DNA of 64,000 bases, from NCBI RefSeq assembly GCF_047511655.1, contig NC_133387.1, positions 20,206,353 through 20,270,352 on the forward strand, in the 5' to 3' direction. A program made the translations under genes and the position numbers. The notes under the pieces are model-generated. The model ran no database searches, was not told the DNA's origin, and was given only the letters and a program-made list of their open reading frames with translations. Source of the DNA: Castor canadensis (Eukaryota; Chordata; Mammalia; Rodentia; Castoridae). This document shows positions 35,480-48,445 of the stretch, one piece after another. Position 1 is the first letter of the stretch. Each line of letters starts with the position of its first letter.

Positions 35480-36000
35480 TTATCTAAAAAAAAATGAGTA
35501 TCTTTTACTTGGGGAGGCAGTTTTTGGGTTACAGAACATATTGATACAGTGTTATTAACAAAAAGTCCATAGTTTACACTAGGGCTCATTTTTGTATTAT
35601 AGATTCTATGGGTTTTGACAAATGTTTAATGGCACATTTCCACCATTAAGTATCAAAAATAGTTTCAGTGTCCTAAAAACTCCTGGTGCTCCACCTATTC
35701 ATCCCTTCTTCTTTCTACCTGAGTCCTTGGCAAGCACTAATATATTTTGTCATTATATTTATTTCTTTTCTAATATGTTAATACCTGAATCACATAATTG
35801 CTCCAGATTGAGTTGCTTCACTTGAAAGTATACATTTAAGGTTTCTCTGTGTACTTTGTGGCTTTAAAAGGTTATTTAGGTTTGCATAGAATTACTATTC
35901 CATTGTCTGGATGTACCACAGTTTATTTATCAACTTACCCATAGGAGGGTAGACTGGTTTCTTTTATGCTTGAGCAATTATTAATAAAACATATTTTTTC
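35480..36000 (-). mobile_element. Ancient antisense L1 3'-end fragment
   Basis: The text resembles the reverse complement of old mammalian L1 3' UTRs: ttccaccattaagtatcaaa, attccattgtctggatgtac and ttatcaacttacccatagg. It is highly diverged, with no clear end or target duplication. Confidence 0.5.
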
Positions 36001-37327
36001 TTTTTGTTACCATGATTCTGTAAATTCCATATAGCTGAAATTTGGAAAATTTGACTTTTTTTTTTTTAAATGGGATTGTTTCTTATGTGAAATGAGATCT
36101 AGAGAAGAAGTAAATAACAGAGTCCCAGTTTTAAAGGTAGCACTTCCAGATTCAGTTTGGTCAAATCCTGACCAGATTAGAGTCAGTGGTGGCAGGGGGA
36201 GAGCCAGCAATCCAGAAAATAGGACGCAGGTCCCTACCATGGTAGAGCATTGTTTTTGGCTGGCACATAGTGAAGGTTTGGGGGGTTTGTTGGTTTGGCT
36301 TGGTTTTGTCTTTTCTGTGTTCTCAATTTTTTTGTTCCCTTTGGGCAAACCTGAAATTTGATTTGTATCTCTAGGCTATCTATGATGACAACAGTGCTCA
36401 TACAGGTCAATTAACACAATAATTTGTACCTACAAGTGGACTATCTTACACACATCATTAATTGTTAAACTACCTACTTCAAAATTCATAACACATACAT
36501 GTCTCAGAACCAGGTGGCTTCCATGTTAGAGTATGAAGTCTCATGAATGTGCACTTATCTTATTGTCCCTAGCCATATTGGATGACATGGCAATGTAAGT
36601 ATTATTGAATTAAGAAATCCATTGTGACTTAGAAGAAAAAAAGGTGTATTGATTCTAGTAAGATTTCTTCCAGAACCAGTCAGTGAAAGGATCTTATTGG
36701 GTCATAAAAATTACTCAGTTAGCTACTTCAGTGTAAGAAGCTAGCTCATTAACAACAACAACCACTGATTTGCCCATGATTTTGTGAGTTGGCAGTTTCA
36801 GCTGGAATCCTTTGGAAGTTTATCTTTGCCCCACATGGCATCTGTTGGGTTTGTTCTCATGTTTGGCCTTCATTTAGGTGGGCTAAGATGTCAGGGAAGT
36901 CTGGAACCTCCCTTCACAAGAGGTCTTTTCTCACGATCTGGGAGACTAACTTAAACTTGTTCAAAAAGCAGTAGAGTTCTAGAAACTTTACTCTTCAAAT
37001 ATATGCAGTGTTATTTCTCCCACATTCTGTTAGTCAAAAAAAGTTGGAAGGTCAGTGCAAGAGTTGAGGAGTAGAGACAGAGACTCCACTTCTTGATGGG
37101 AGTTATTGTAAAGAAACTGCCTATTTTTAATCAAGAATAGTTTCACTTTAATGGTAGACATGTGTCATTAGACATTTGCCAAAATCGTAGAAGGTTTAAT
37201 AAAACTGATTGTGTAATTTCTAGCTCTGGAATTTTCCATTTTATTCCTGGGTTGTACTTTTAAGAAAATACATTTTTCTGCCTATTTTTAGTCTCGTGAA
37301 TATATTCATGATAAAATTTATTTTGTT
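36001..37327. other. No recognised features
   Basis: Non-coding text, rich in T runs near 36058-36068. Open frames of 60-110 codons lie here on both strands but overlap each other and show no domain. Confidence 0.45.
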
Positions 37328-37340
37328 AAAACTAACTACA

Positions 37341-37419
37341 GAGGACTAGTGAAGTAGCTCAAGTGGTAGAGCACCTGCCTAGCAAGCATGAGGCCCTGAG
37401 TTCAAACCCTAGTACCACC
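37341..37419 (+). repeat. ID-like SINE with exact target duplication
   Basis: The 79-base unit has an A-box-like tagctcaagtggtagagc and a B-box-like gagttcaaaccc, ending agtaccacc. A 13-base target duplication, aaaactaactaca, lies at 37328-37340 and 37420-37432. It is a clean example of this tRNA-derived family. Confidence 0.92.
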
Positions 37420-37800
37420 AAAACTAACTACATAAAATCGAGACAAAATTGTCTTATAGGAAAAAAAATGAAGTAGTGGTCATGATTATTTTGGCATCCT
37501 CTCTAATATCCCTACTTCAATGTATCCAAGAGGGAGAGATAGGAGCAAATAAAATATCTGGTAGAAAGACGGAGGAAAGAAATTTCAGTATTGGGTAATA
37601 TATAATTTTCTCCTTTGACCTATTAATATTACACGAATTTTAATGCAAATCTTAGTAACACAGCACTCTTTCATTCTTAGTGACTGGGAGTGGAGGGGCA
37701 GGGCCCCAGGACAAGATTCCCAAACCCCCAAAAGGATACAACAGTATTAAGTAAGGAAGATGTAGCACCCCTCCCTCAGGATGACTGAAGAAGTATTAGG

Positions 37801-39369
37801 TGTCTTTGACAAAGGCACTAAAAATATACAATGGATAAAAAGCAGCCTCTTCAACAAAAACTGCTGGGAAAACTGGTTAGCAGTCTGCAAAAAACTGAAA
37901 CTAGATCCATATATATTACCCTATACCAATATTAACTCAAAATGGATCAAGGATCTTAATATCAGACCATAAACTCTAAAGCTGACACAGGAAAGAGTAG
38001 GAAATACTCTGGAATTAGTAGGTATAGATAAGAACTTTCTCAATGGAACCCCAGCAGCACAGCAACTAAGAGATAGCGTAGATAAATGGGACCTCATAAA
38101 ACTAAAAAGCTTCTGCCCAACAAAAGAAATGGTCTCTAAACTGAAGAGACCACCCACAGAGTGGAAGAAAATATTTGCCAGCTACACATCAGACAAAGGA
38201 CTGATAACCAGAATATATAGGGAACTTAAAAAACTAAATTCTCCCAAAACTAATGAACCAATAAAGAAATGGGCAAGTGAACTAAACAGAACTTTCTCAA
38301 AAGAAAAAATTCAAATGGCCAAAAAACACATGAAAAAATGCTCACCATCTCTAGCAATAAAGGAAATGCAAATTAAAACCACACTAAGATTCCACCTCAC
38401 CCCTGTTAGAATAGCCATCATTAACAACGCCACCAACAACAGGTGTTGGTGAGGATGAGGGGAAAAAGGAACCCTCTTACACTGTTGGTGGGAATGTAAA
38501 CTAGTACAACCACTCTGGAAAAAAATTTGGAGGCTACTTAAAAAGCTAGACATTGATCTACCATTTGATACAGCAATACCACTCTTGGGGATATACCCAA
38601 AAAAATGTGGCACAGGTTACTCCAGAGGCACCTGCACACCCATGTTTATGGCAGCACTATTCATAATAGTCAAGTTATGGAAACAGCCAAGATGCCCCAC
38701 TACTGATGAATGGATCAAGAAAATGTGGTATTTATACACAATGGAATTTTATGCAGCCATGAAGAAGAATGAAATGTTATCATTCGCTGGTAAATGGATG
38801 GAATTGGAGAACATCATTCTGAGTGAGGTTAGCCTGGCCCAAAAGACCAAAAATCGTATGTTCTCCCCATATGTGACATTAGATCAAGGGCAAACAAAAT
38901 AAGGGGATTGGACTTTGATCATATGATAAAAGCAAGAGCACACAAGGGAGGGGTGAGGATAGATAAGACACCTAAAAAACTAGATAGCATTTGTTGCCCT
39001 CAACTCAGAGAAACTAAAGTAGATACCTTAAAAGCAACTGAGGCCAATAGGAGAAGGGGACCAGGAACTACAGAAAAGGTGAAATCAAAAATAATTAACC
39101 TAGAAGGTAAAACACACACACAGATAATCAATGTCAGTCAACTCCCTGTATAGCTATCCTTATCTCAACTAGCAAAAACCCTTGGTCCTTCCTATTATTG
39201 CTTATACTCTCTTTTCAACAAAATTAGAGATAAGGGCAAAATAGTTTCTACCGGGTAGCGATGGGGTAAGGGGGAAGAAGGAGGGGACAGAGTGGGTGGT
39301 AAGGGAGGGGGTGGGGGCAGGGGGAGAAATGACCCAAGCCTTGTATGCACATATGAATAAAAAAAAAAA
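37801..39369 (+). mobile_element. 5'-truncated L1
   Basis: ORF2 C-terminal text ([14 protein letters not shown]-type and [12 protein letters not shown]) is followed by a 3' UTR with a G-rich tract (about 39255-39325) and an A tail. The 12-base target duplication agaagtattagg lies at 37789-37800 and 39370-39381. ORF2 is broken, for example near 38452. Confidence 0.93.
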
Positions 39370-39829
39370 AGAAGTATTAGGGAACTCCAACCTGGGAGAA
39401 CGGTCTAAATTATTGGCATATTCCTTATCAACTCTGCTACTCTGACTGCATTAATGCAGCTCCCAGGCAGGACCAAGAGCACTAGTAACAGGTGGCTCCA
39501 CAAGTACTGTGTGAGTGACTAAAGAAGAACAGAATGGAAAAAATGGAACAGGCAGTACAACAGACAGGCCATCAGAATTTATTCTGTGGTCTGATTTACA
39601 AAAAAATGCTTGTCTTGTCAATTCTGCAACAGCCTAGTTCTTTAGGGAAGGGATCCAGAAGGATGGTATTCCTTACCTACCCCAGCACTTCTGGTAACAA
39701 TTGAACCATCAAGTCTCATCTCAAATAAAGTAAGTAGAGCAGTTAGCAAAGAGATGGCCATTAGAAGATGGTTGTCTCCATTACAAATAATTCTAACCTT
39801 ATAATAATGCTAAACCACAGAGGTTTGTT

Positions 39830-40880
39830 TATTTTCCTCTTTTGTGTATATTATTATTCCTTTCAGTATCTTTTGCAGTGCCGGCTTAGTTGTCATGAAT
39901 TCCTTTAGTTTTTGTCAATCATGGAAATTTGTCATTTCTCCTGTAATTATGAAGAATAGCATTGCTGAATACAGTAATTTAACTTGGCAGCTGTTTTCTT
40001 TCATGGCTTAAAGTGCATCTTGTATTCCTTCCTTGGTTTTAGGGTTTCTTTTGAGAAATCTGTTGTTATTCTGATGGGCTTGCCTTTATTTAGGGCTTGT
40101 GGCTATTCTTTTGTAGGTTTCAACATTCTTTGTTTTGTAAATTTAATGTTTTAGCTATAATATCAAGTGGAGTGGATCTTTTCTGGTCTTGCATGTGTGG
40201 TGTTCTAAAAACCTCCTGCACCTGAATGGCTGTTTCTTTCCCAAGACTTAGCAAATTTTTTGCTATTATTTTATTGAATATGTTTTCTGTGCCTTTATCT
40301 TGCCACCTCTTCTCATTCTATTCCCATGGTTATTAGGTTTGATTTTTAAATGGTGTTCTAGAGGTCTTGTGTGTTCCATTTGAAGTTTATTTTTTCCTCA
40401 TCACTGTCAGAATGTTCTAATTCATTGACCCAGATATTCTGTCTTCAACTTGATCCTGTCTATCTTTCAGGCACTGAATGAGTTTTTTTATTTGACTTAT
40501 TGATCTTTAGATTCCTATAATTTCAATTTTATTCTTTCAGGATGTGTATATCTTCATTATGTCCCTCTTTCCATACCCAGCATTGTCTTCATTTATTTCT
40601 GGTGTTTATTTGTATCCTCTTTGAATTCCTTCAGGTGTTTATTGGCATCCTCTTTGAATTTATTGATCATTCTTATAATTACTTTTTTGAATACTTTGTC
40701 TGAGATTTCATCACTTCACTACTATTAGAGTCTGACATTATGGAATCAGTATTTTTGGCAGAATTATGTTCTCTTGCTTTTTTTCATATTTTTTGTATTC
40801 TGCATTGTAATTTGCATAGCTATGGCCAAGTCATTGACTGGAGGTTTAACGACCTCTAGTCTTTCAGTTTAATTATTGTC
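39830..40880 (-). mobile_element. Old antisense L1-like (ORF1-side) fragment
   Basis: Text such as gcattgctgaatacagtaat, cttgcatgtgtggtgttcta and caaattttttgctattattt resembles the reverse complement of the 5'/ORF1 region of old mammalian L1/HAL1 elements. Divergence is high and the ends are unclear. Confidence 0.45.
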
Positions 40881-40935
40881 CATGTTCAGGCAGGACAGTG
40901 TGGTGACAGGGTTGATATGCTACTTCTCACCACTG

Positions 40936-41020
40936 GGCTATGGGTATAGCTCAGGAGGCAAACACTCACATGTCCACAGCCTGAGACCTGATCCCCAGCA
41001 CCACTCCAAGAAAATAAAAC
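40936..41020 (+). repeat. ID-like SINE
   Basis: The text gggctatgggtatagctcag ... gacctgatccccagcaccac followed by a short A-rich end matches the tRNA-derived unit. Confidence 0.65.
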
Positions 41021-41339
41021 TAGCTGGAGTCTCTTGTAGTTTCTGGTTTACAGGTTGGTGTTACATGTAGTCTAAGGGTGGGGCCAGTCAAGGCTTCACT
41101 TTAGAAGCTTCCCTTCCTACAATGTGTACCTGGAGCCATGCTGGCCACAAGGAGCTTTGTAGTCTGTAGGCTGGGCAAAGTCCCACTTACTCCACAGTTC
41201 TGAAAGTTTGTGCCTCTAGGAGCAGCAAGCATCTTAGTCCATGGGGAGTAATATTTTAGTCCTATAACCAGAAGAAAAGAAGTTAACCGTGTATTCAAGG
41301 CATTGAATCCTGAGGTATGACCTCATGAGAAATCACACA

Positions 41340-41960
41340 GGGTGTGGTAAGCAAAGTAATGCTCCTCCCAAGGTGTTCCTACTCTAATCTATGGCACCTG
41401 TGAATTTATTGGGTTACATAACAAATAGCAATACCATTTGCAGACAAAATTAAGCTTGTCAATCCACTAACTTTTAAATGGGGAGATTTGCCTGTATTAT
41501 TCACATGGGTCCAATGTAATTGCAGCAGAGCTTATAAGTGAAAGAGGGAGGCAGAAGAGAGTCAGCTACGTGGCACCATGAGAAGTACTGAGGCTGACAC
41601 TGCTGGCTTTGAAGATGGAGAGAGAGAGAGGGTCATAAGCCAAGGAATGCAGGCAGGTGGCATCTAGAAGTTGGGAAATACAAGGAAAAAGACCTTTCCT
41701 AGAGCCACCAGAAAAGAAGGCAGCCCTGCTGACACCTTGATTTTAAGTGTGTGTGTGTGCTACTATTTGCACAAAGGACCTTGCACGTGCTAAATACCCT
41801 ATAGCACCGAGCTACACTCCCAAGCTGACATCTTGATTTTAACTCAGGAGAACCATACCAGACTTTTGACTTACAGAATTCTAAGACAACAAAGTTACAA
41901 TGTTTTACACTAAATTTGTAGTGATTGATTACAGCAATATTAGGAAATTAGTACATATGT
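41340..41960 (+). mobile_element. MLT1-like LTR with an antisense SINE inside
   Basis: The text ggtgttcctactctaatcta, gccaaggaatgcaggcaggt, and gcagccctgctgacaccttg matches MLT1-style LTRs. It is interrupted at about 41738-41830 by an antisense ID-like SINE (ttgcacgtgctaaatacc), with a repeated 'gacaccttgattttaa / gacatcttgattttaa' on either side that looks like its target duplication. Confidence 0.65.
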
Positions 41961-42389
41961 TACATGCCAGGGTAGCTTTGGAAGGGACAAAATAATTATA
42001 GAGAAATTATATCTAATTTATGTTATAAATTATGATATTTCAGACTAATACTATTTATAAAAACATAACTGAAATTAATATTAATATGTTTAAACATTTA
42101 ATTAATATGAATTTTATTAAAACTAAAAAAGCTTCTGATAATATTGATGTTGAGGATCAATTTTCTGGGAAGTTTGATTTAAATAACTTGTAGGATGTTA
42201 CATATATGGAAGAAATTATCTTAAAAATATTTAAATTTGATTAATTATAGATTTATGATGGTTCTGAATCACTCAGCAGATATCACATAAAGTACAGATA
42301 ACTATATATCAGGGAGCAGAAAATTTATAAAATTGTTATGAAAATATGAGAACGTTTGTGCAGAATTATTGGCTGATCAACTATCTGTT

Positions 42390-43412
42390 TAATCTAAACA
42401 AACTCCTCACTGTATATTGAAAATATTTTGAGTCTGAAGAGACTGAGGGAAAATATTTGCCAGCTATACATCTGACAAGGGATTCACAACCAGGATAGAG
42501 AGCACAGAAAAATAAAATAAACTCCTTAGGAATCAACAACCCAATTAATAAATGGTCAAAGGAACTGAACAGACAATTCTCAAAAGAAGTACAGAACCAA
42601 TAAATAAATGAAGAAATTCTCACCATCCCTCACCATACAGGAAATGCAAATCAAAACCACATTGAGAATTCACCTCCAGTCAGAATGGCTATCATTAAAA
42701 ACACAAACAACAACAAATGGTGGTGAGGATGTGGGGAAAAGGAACTCTTATACATGATTAGTGGCAATAAATTTAGTGCAACCACTATGGAAAGCAGTAT
42801 GGAGGGCTCCTCAAAACAACTAAAAATAGAATTACCATAAGATCCAGTGATACCACACTTGGGTATGTATCCAAAGGAATATGTCAGGATACAATAGAGA
42901 ATGATAGTGAATAATATTGATACACACTGCATCTGTGTATGAATATAGCATAATGAAATGCACTAAAAAACTGTTGAATAACAAAAAGGTAGGTGGGATT
43001 GTAAAAGAGTGATAGAGGCAGTTAATCTGATTAAAGTAATATATATATATGTATGTATCTATATAAATAGACGTGAAATACCATGGCACATCCCTTTGAG
43101 CAATGGATATACACTAAAACAATGAAGAACAGTAACATGCAAAGGTCCTGCTTAGGAGTGGTAATGATGGGAGAGGGACAGGGAATGGAGAGGACAAAAG
43201 AGGGCAAATGTGGGTTTTGTACTTAATATACTTGTATGAAAATAGGACAACGAAGCCTGTTGAAATTGTCTTAAGAAGAAGAAAGGAGATATGGGAGAAT
43301 GGTGTAGCAGGTGAATTTAACTAAGGCACATTGTAAGCATGTATGGAAATGTCACAGTGAAACCCCCTGTACAAATAATGTATATTAATAAAAATGTTTT
43401 CAAAAAAGAAGC
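42390..43412 (+). mobile_element. Old L1 3'-end fragment
   Basis: ORF2 C-terminal text (gggaaaatatttgccagcta, ctcaccatccctcaccatac) is followed by a 3' UTR ending ttaataaaaatg. It resembles the 3' end of the L1 at 1-4745 rather than the young G-rich type. Reading frames are broken. Confidence 0.8.
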
Positions 43413-43619
43413 AATAATGTAGATGGGGTGACCTCACTCAAAGTACATTATATGCATGCTGTAAATATAAGGAAACCTCTTTATATGATAAATTTATGCT
43501 AATGAAAAAATTTTTAAATGTTTGGAATCTATGCATACGTTTTGATGTTTAATTATACAATGTTAGGAGGCTAATAGGTGCTGTCAAACTAAGAGTGTTT
43601 CATTGTAAAAAAATTTTTG

Positions 43620-44537
43620 TACTAGTCTACATTCCCACCAACAGTGTAAGAGGGTTCCTTGGTGGGAATGTAGACTAGTACAACCACTCTGGAAAAAAAT
43701 TTGGAGGCTACTTAAAAAGCTGGACATCGATCTACCATTTGATCCAGCAATACCACTCTTGGGGATATACCCAAAAGACTGTTACTCCAGAGGCACCTGC
43801 ACATCCATGTTTATTGCAGCACTATTCACAATAGCCAAGTTATGGAAACAGCCAAGATGCCCCAGCACTGACGAATGGATTAAGAAAATGTGGTATCTAT
43901 ACACAATGGAATTGTATGCAGCCATGAAGAAGAACGAAATGTTATCATTCGCTGGTAAATGAATGGAATTGGAGAACATCATTCTGAGTGAGGTTAGCCT
44001 GGCTCAAAAGACCAAAAATCGTATGTTCTCCCTCATATGTGGACATTAGATCGAGGGCAAACACAACAAGGGGATTGGACTATGAGCACATGATAAAAGC
44101 GAGAGCACACAAGGGAGGGGTGAGGATAGGTAAGACACCTAAAAAACTAGCTAGCATTTGTTGCCCTTAATGCAGAGAAACTAAAGCAGATACCTTAAAG
44201 CAACTGAGGCCAATAGGAAAAGGGGACCAGGAACTAGAGAAAAGGTTAGATCAAAAAGAATTAACCTAGAAGGTAACACCCATGCACAGGAAATCAATGT
44301 GAGTCAATGCCCTATATAGCTATCATTATCTCAACCAGCAAAACCCCTTGTTCCTTCCTATTATTGCTTATACTCTCTCTACAACAAAATTAGAGATAAG
44401 GGCAAAATAGTTTCTGCTGGGTATTGAGGGGGGGAGCGGGAGGGGGTGGAGTGGGTGGTAAGGGAGGGGGTGGGGGCAGGGGGGAGAAATGAACCAAGCC
44501 TTGTATGCACATATGAATAATAAAAGAAAAATGAAAA
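43620..44537 (+). mobile_element. Young L1 with a minute 5' inversion
   Basis: The first 39 bases (43620-43658) are the reverse complement of L1 ORF2 text, and from 43659 the L1 runs forward to its 3' UTR and A tail. Arms 43620-43641 and 43659-43680 are a perfect 22-base inverted repeat around a 17-base spacer. The flanking duplication aaaaaaatttttg lies at 43607-43619 and 44538-44550. A 5' inversion is the mark of twin priming. Confidence 0.92.
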
Positions 44538-45182
44538 AAAAAAATTTTTGGCCATGAACCTATGCTAGGTTGTGCTATTAGGGTTAATTCCAACAAGCCT
44601 GAAATTAGCTTAAATTTTATACTGAAATAAATGAAACTACATAATGACAAGAACACTTTGCATCTGGTTTAGGAAAGGTACCCAGAAGAGTGTGGCATAG
44701 GAATGGTTTCATAGCAAGCATATATCTACATAACCAACAGGTCTGAGATCCAGTTTAGACTTCATGAGCATCTGGGAATTGTCCTTGAAATATTCTTGCT
44801 CTCTCACTCCTTAAAAAGTTCTGGATAGGACTACAGTCAGCCCTCCTTTTGTAAAGGAATACATTTGGCATAGGACAGCCAAGGGTGGTAGGGATGGAGT
44901 TGACAATGGCAGAATAAGGTGGCACTTGTTTGTTTTCTCTATACATTCACTGTCTCCAAATGTGCATGGAGATCCCCAGCTAAACATGAAGGAAAAGTGT
45001 TAATCAGTTTCAGGAGGAAGGAGAAGATGTAGAATAGTTTTGATGGAGGGTAGGTAGCAAATGGCAGAGAGGAGAGTTAGCTCCTGCAGTTATTGCCCCC
45101 AATCTATCATTTTGTTTTATATTTTTTATGTCATCCCACTTCCCCTTCCCTTCTGTAGCTACTTTGTCCTGTGCTTTTCTTT

Positions 45183-47553
45183 TATACATATATATATATA
45201 CGTATAGATGTATATATATTTCATTTATTATTGTTGTATTGGGGGTACATTGTGACATTTACAAAATTTCTTACAATTTATCACAGTAGAATTCACCCCC
45301 TCCATCATTATTCTTTATCCCCCTACCCCTATTCCAGGAATAGTTTCAACAGGTCTCATTTTTCCATTCACATACATGTGTACAGAATATTTCTACCGTA
45401 TTCACCTTCCAAGCCCTTTCCTTATTTCCTTCCCCCTCCCACTGGTACCTAATCCCCAGACAGGATCTCTTTTGCCTTCCTGGTCTCTGTTTTTGTAGAA
45501 AAAATGGCATTTTTGTTTGTTGACGATACTAGAAAGGGTGTTTCATTGTAACATTTCCATGTATATATGTATTATAAACCAAATTGGTTCATCCTATTTT
45601 TCTCTTTTCTACCTTAGACCCCCTCTTATGATGATTTCAACAGGTTTAAAAATTCTATATTCATTCTTGTATGGGAAGTACATCAATAATATTTACCTTC
45701 TTAACTTCCTTCTTTTACCCTCCCTCTCTCATATGTGACTTCCCCTTAGCATAACTTGTTTTTGATAATAATGCTTGTATTTGTATTAGGTCTCTCTTCC
45801 ACATATGAGAGAATACAAACACCTGTTTGGTTTTCTGAATCCGGCTAACTTCATTTAAGATAATGTTCTACAGTTCCATCTAGTTACCTGCAAACAAGAA
45901 AATTTCATTCTTCTTTATAGCTGAATAAAATTCCACTGTATGTAAATCCCACATTTTCTTAATCCATTCATCAGCAGTGGGAATCTTGGCTGTTTCCATA
46001 GCTTAGCTATTGTGAATAGTGCTGCAATAAACATGGATGTGCAAGTGCCTTTATTGTAGCATGATTTACATGCCTTCAGGTATATCCCTAGGAGTGGTAT
46101 TGCTGGTCCACTCTCTGCTGTCTTATTTGACGTAGTCTTGGAATTCCTAGTCAGAGCAGTAAGACAGGAAAAAGAAATAAAAGGAATTTAAATAGGAAAG
46201 GAAGAAGTCAAACTATCCCTATTTGCAGACGACATGATCTTATACCTGAAAGACCCAAAAAAATTCCTAGACATCATAAACACCTTCAGCAAAGTAGCAG
46301 GATGCAAAATCAATTTACAAAAATCAACAGCCTTTCTATATAACAACAATGAATAAACTAAGAAGGAAAATAGGAAAATAATTCCATTTACAATAGCCTC
46401 AAAAACAAAATGCCTAGAAATAAACTTAACAAAGAGAAAGACCTCTACAATGGAAACTATAAACCACTGAAGAAAGAAATCGAAGACTATAGAAGATGGA
46501 AAGATCTCCCATGCTCATGGATTGGCAGAATCAACATTGTGAAAACAGCTATATTACCAAAAGCAATCTATATGTTCGATGCAATCCCCATCAAAATTGC
46601 AATGACATTCATCACAAAGATTGAAAAATCAGCCATAAAGTTCACTTGGAACCACAAAAGACATGAATAGCCAAGGCAATACAGCAAAAAGAGTAACACT
46701 GATAATATCACAATACCTGACTTCAAACTCTATTTCAGAGCCATAGCAATAAAAACTGCATGGTACTGTCACAAAAATAAACATGAAGACCAGTGAAAAA
46801 AATAGAAGACCCAGATATGAATCCACATTGCTATGCCCACTTGATTTTTGACAAAGGCACCCAAAACATACAATGGAGAAAATATAGCTTCTTCAACAAC
46901 TGTTGCTAAGAAAACTGGATATCTGCATGAAGAAAACTAAAACTATATCCATGTCTTTAACCCTATACAAGTATTAACTCAAAGTGCCTCAAGGACCTTA
47001 ATATCAGACCTGAAACTTTGAAGCTAGTACAGGAAAAAACAGGGCATACACTCTAATTAATAGGCATAGGCAATGACTTCCTCAATAAAACTCAAAAGGC
47101 TCAGCAACTAAGAGAAAGGATTGACAAATGGGACTACATGAAACTAAAAATCTTCTACACAACTGAAGAAATGATCACCAGATTGAAAAGGAAGCCTACA
47201 GAATGAGAGAAAATCTTTGCTAGCCACATCTGACAAGGGATTGATAACCAGAATATGCAGGGAGCTCGAAAAACTAAACTCCCAAAAAATCAATGATCCA
47301 AAGAAGAAATGGGCAAATGAAGTCCAAATTGCCAAAAAACACATGAAGAAATGCTCAACATCCCTGGCCATAAAGGAAATACAAATCAAGACCACATTAA
47401 GATTCTGCCTCACTCCTGTTAGAATGAACACAAACACAAATGATGGCGAGGTTGTGGGGAAAAGGAACCCTTCCCACATTTTTGGTGGGATTGTAAATTA
47501 GTACAACCACTATGGAAACCAGTCTGGAGGCTCCTCAAAAACTAAAAATAGAA
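45183..47553 (-). mobile_element. Twin-primed L1 with a 1.4-kb 5' inversion
   Basis: On the minus strand the right part (47553-46109) is L1 ORF2 in inverted orientation. The left part (46108-45183) is the L1 3' portion in normal orientation. The inverted part ends at text ...aaaactaaaaatagaactg, and the direct part begins at ccagcaataccactcctagg, which is the next L1 sequence in order. The whole is flanked by a 14-base target duplication, ctgtgcttttcttt (45169-45182 and 47554-47567), so it is one insertion. Reading frames are broken. An FADD box remains near 46225. Confidence 0.9.
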
Positions 47554-47567
47554 CTGTGCTTTTCTTT

Positions 47568-48112
47568 GTGACTCTTTTCCCCCACAAAGAACCAACACAC
47601 CCCCTGATGACCTGCTGGTGAACATAAATTAATTGATATATACAAACCAGGTACATGAAGGTTCCAGCTGGAGTCATCCTCCATTGTGATGAAATGGAAA
47701 GATTCTGCTTTTAATCCTTTAAAATGGGATGAGGAGGCACATGTTCCTTTTCTCTTCCAACCCTGTCTTCCATGGTGATCTTTAAGGAAGGGCCTAGGGG
47801 CTGAAATTCCCAAACCTAGGGGTTGTTGGTTGCCCTGCTAGTTTTTGTCTTTGAGAAAGCCACAGGGGTTTGAGGCAGCCCTGAGCAGGTGTATAAACCA
47901 TTGGTAGAGGATGCCTGCTGTTATCCTCTCTTCTTTCATAGCATGGAGTCACCTTTACCAAGCTGACTTCTTGGGCAGGAGTAGTAGGGTGAAGCTCTGA
48001 GTCATCCATCCTATTCATGAAGGAGCATCACACCTCCTTACACAAAGTGAGTCAGTGTTTGTGATGGACTGTGAAGTCTATGTTAGTGCTGCATGCTATC
48101 ATTCCGACTCCT
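47568..48112. other. No recognised features
   Basis: Non-coding text right of the inverted L1; no family recognised. Confidence 0.4.
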
Positions 48113-48445
48113 TTCCCTTTTTTTGTGGTAGGACTGAGGTTTGATCTCAGTTCCATGTGCATGCTAGGCAAGTGGTCTACTGATTGAATCGTGTCTCCAC
48201 AGTCTTTTTTCTGGTTACTTTTGAAATAGGGAGTCACTTTTTGCCTGGACTGTCCTGGACCTTGATTCTCCTCTTTTACACTTTCTGCTGTAGCTGGAAT
48301 GACAGGTGCATGCCACCATAACTAACTTTTCCATTGAGGTAGGGTCTCGTGAACACTGTTTTTTGCCAGGGCAGACTAGAAGCAAAATCCTCCCAATCTC
48401 AGCCTCCCAAGTAGCTAGGATAAAGGATTGAGCCACCAAATGTAG
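48113..48445 (-). repeat. Antisense ID-like plus B1-like SINE composite
   Basis: The text aggactgaggtttgatctca and ccatgtgcatgctaggcaag gives an antisense ID-like unit. It is followed by a B1-like unit with gcctggactgtcctgg and cctcccaagtagctaggat. Confidence 0.7.

Noticed and set aside
36007-36361. Overlapping open frames of 113 and 89 codons on opposite strands
   Set aside because: Low-complexity lysine, proline and phenylalanine runs and no recognisable domain.
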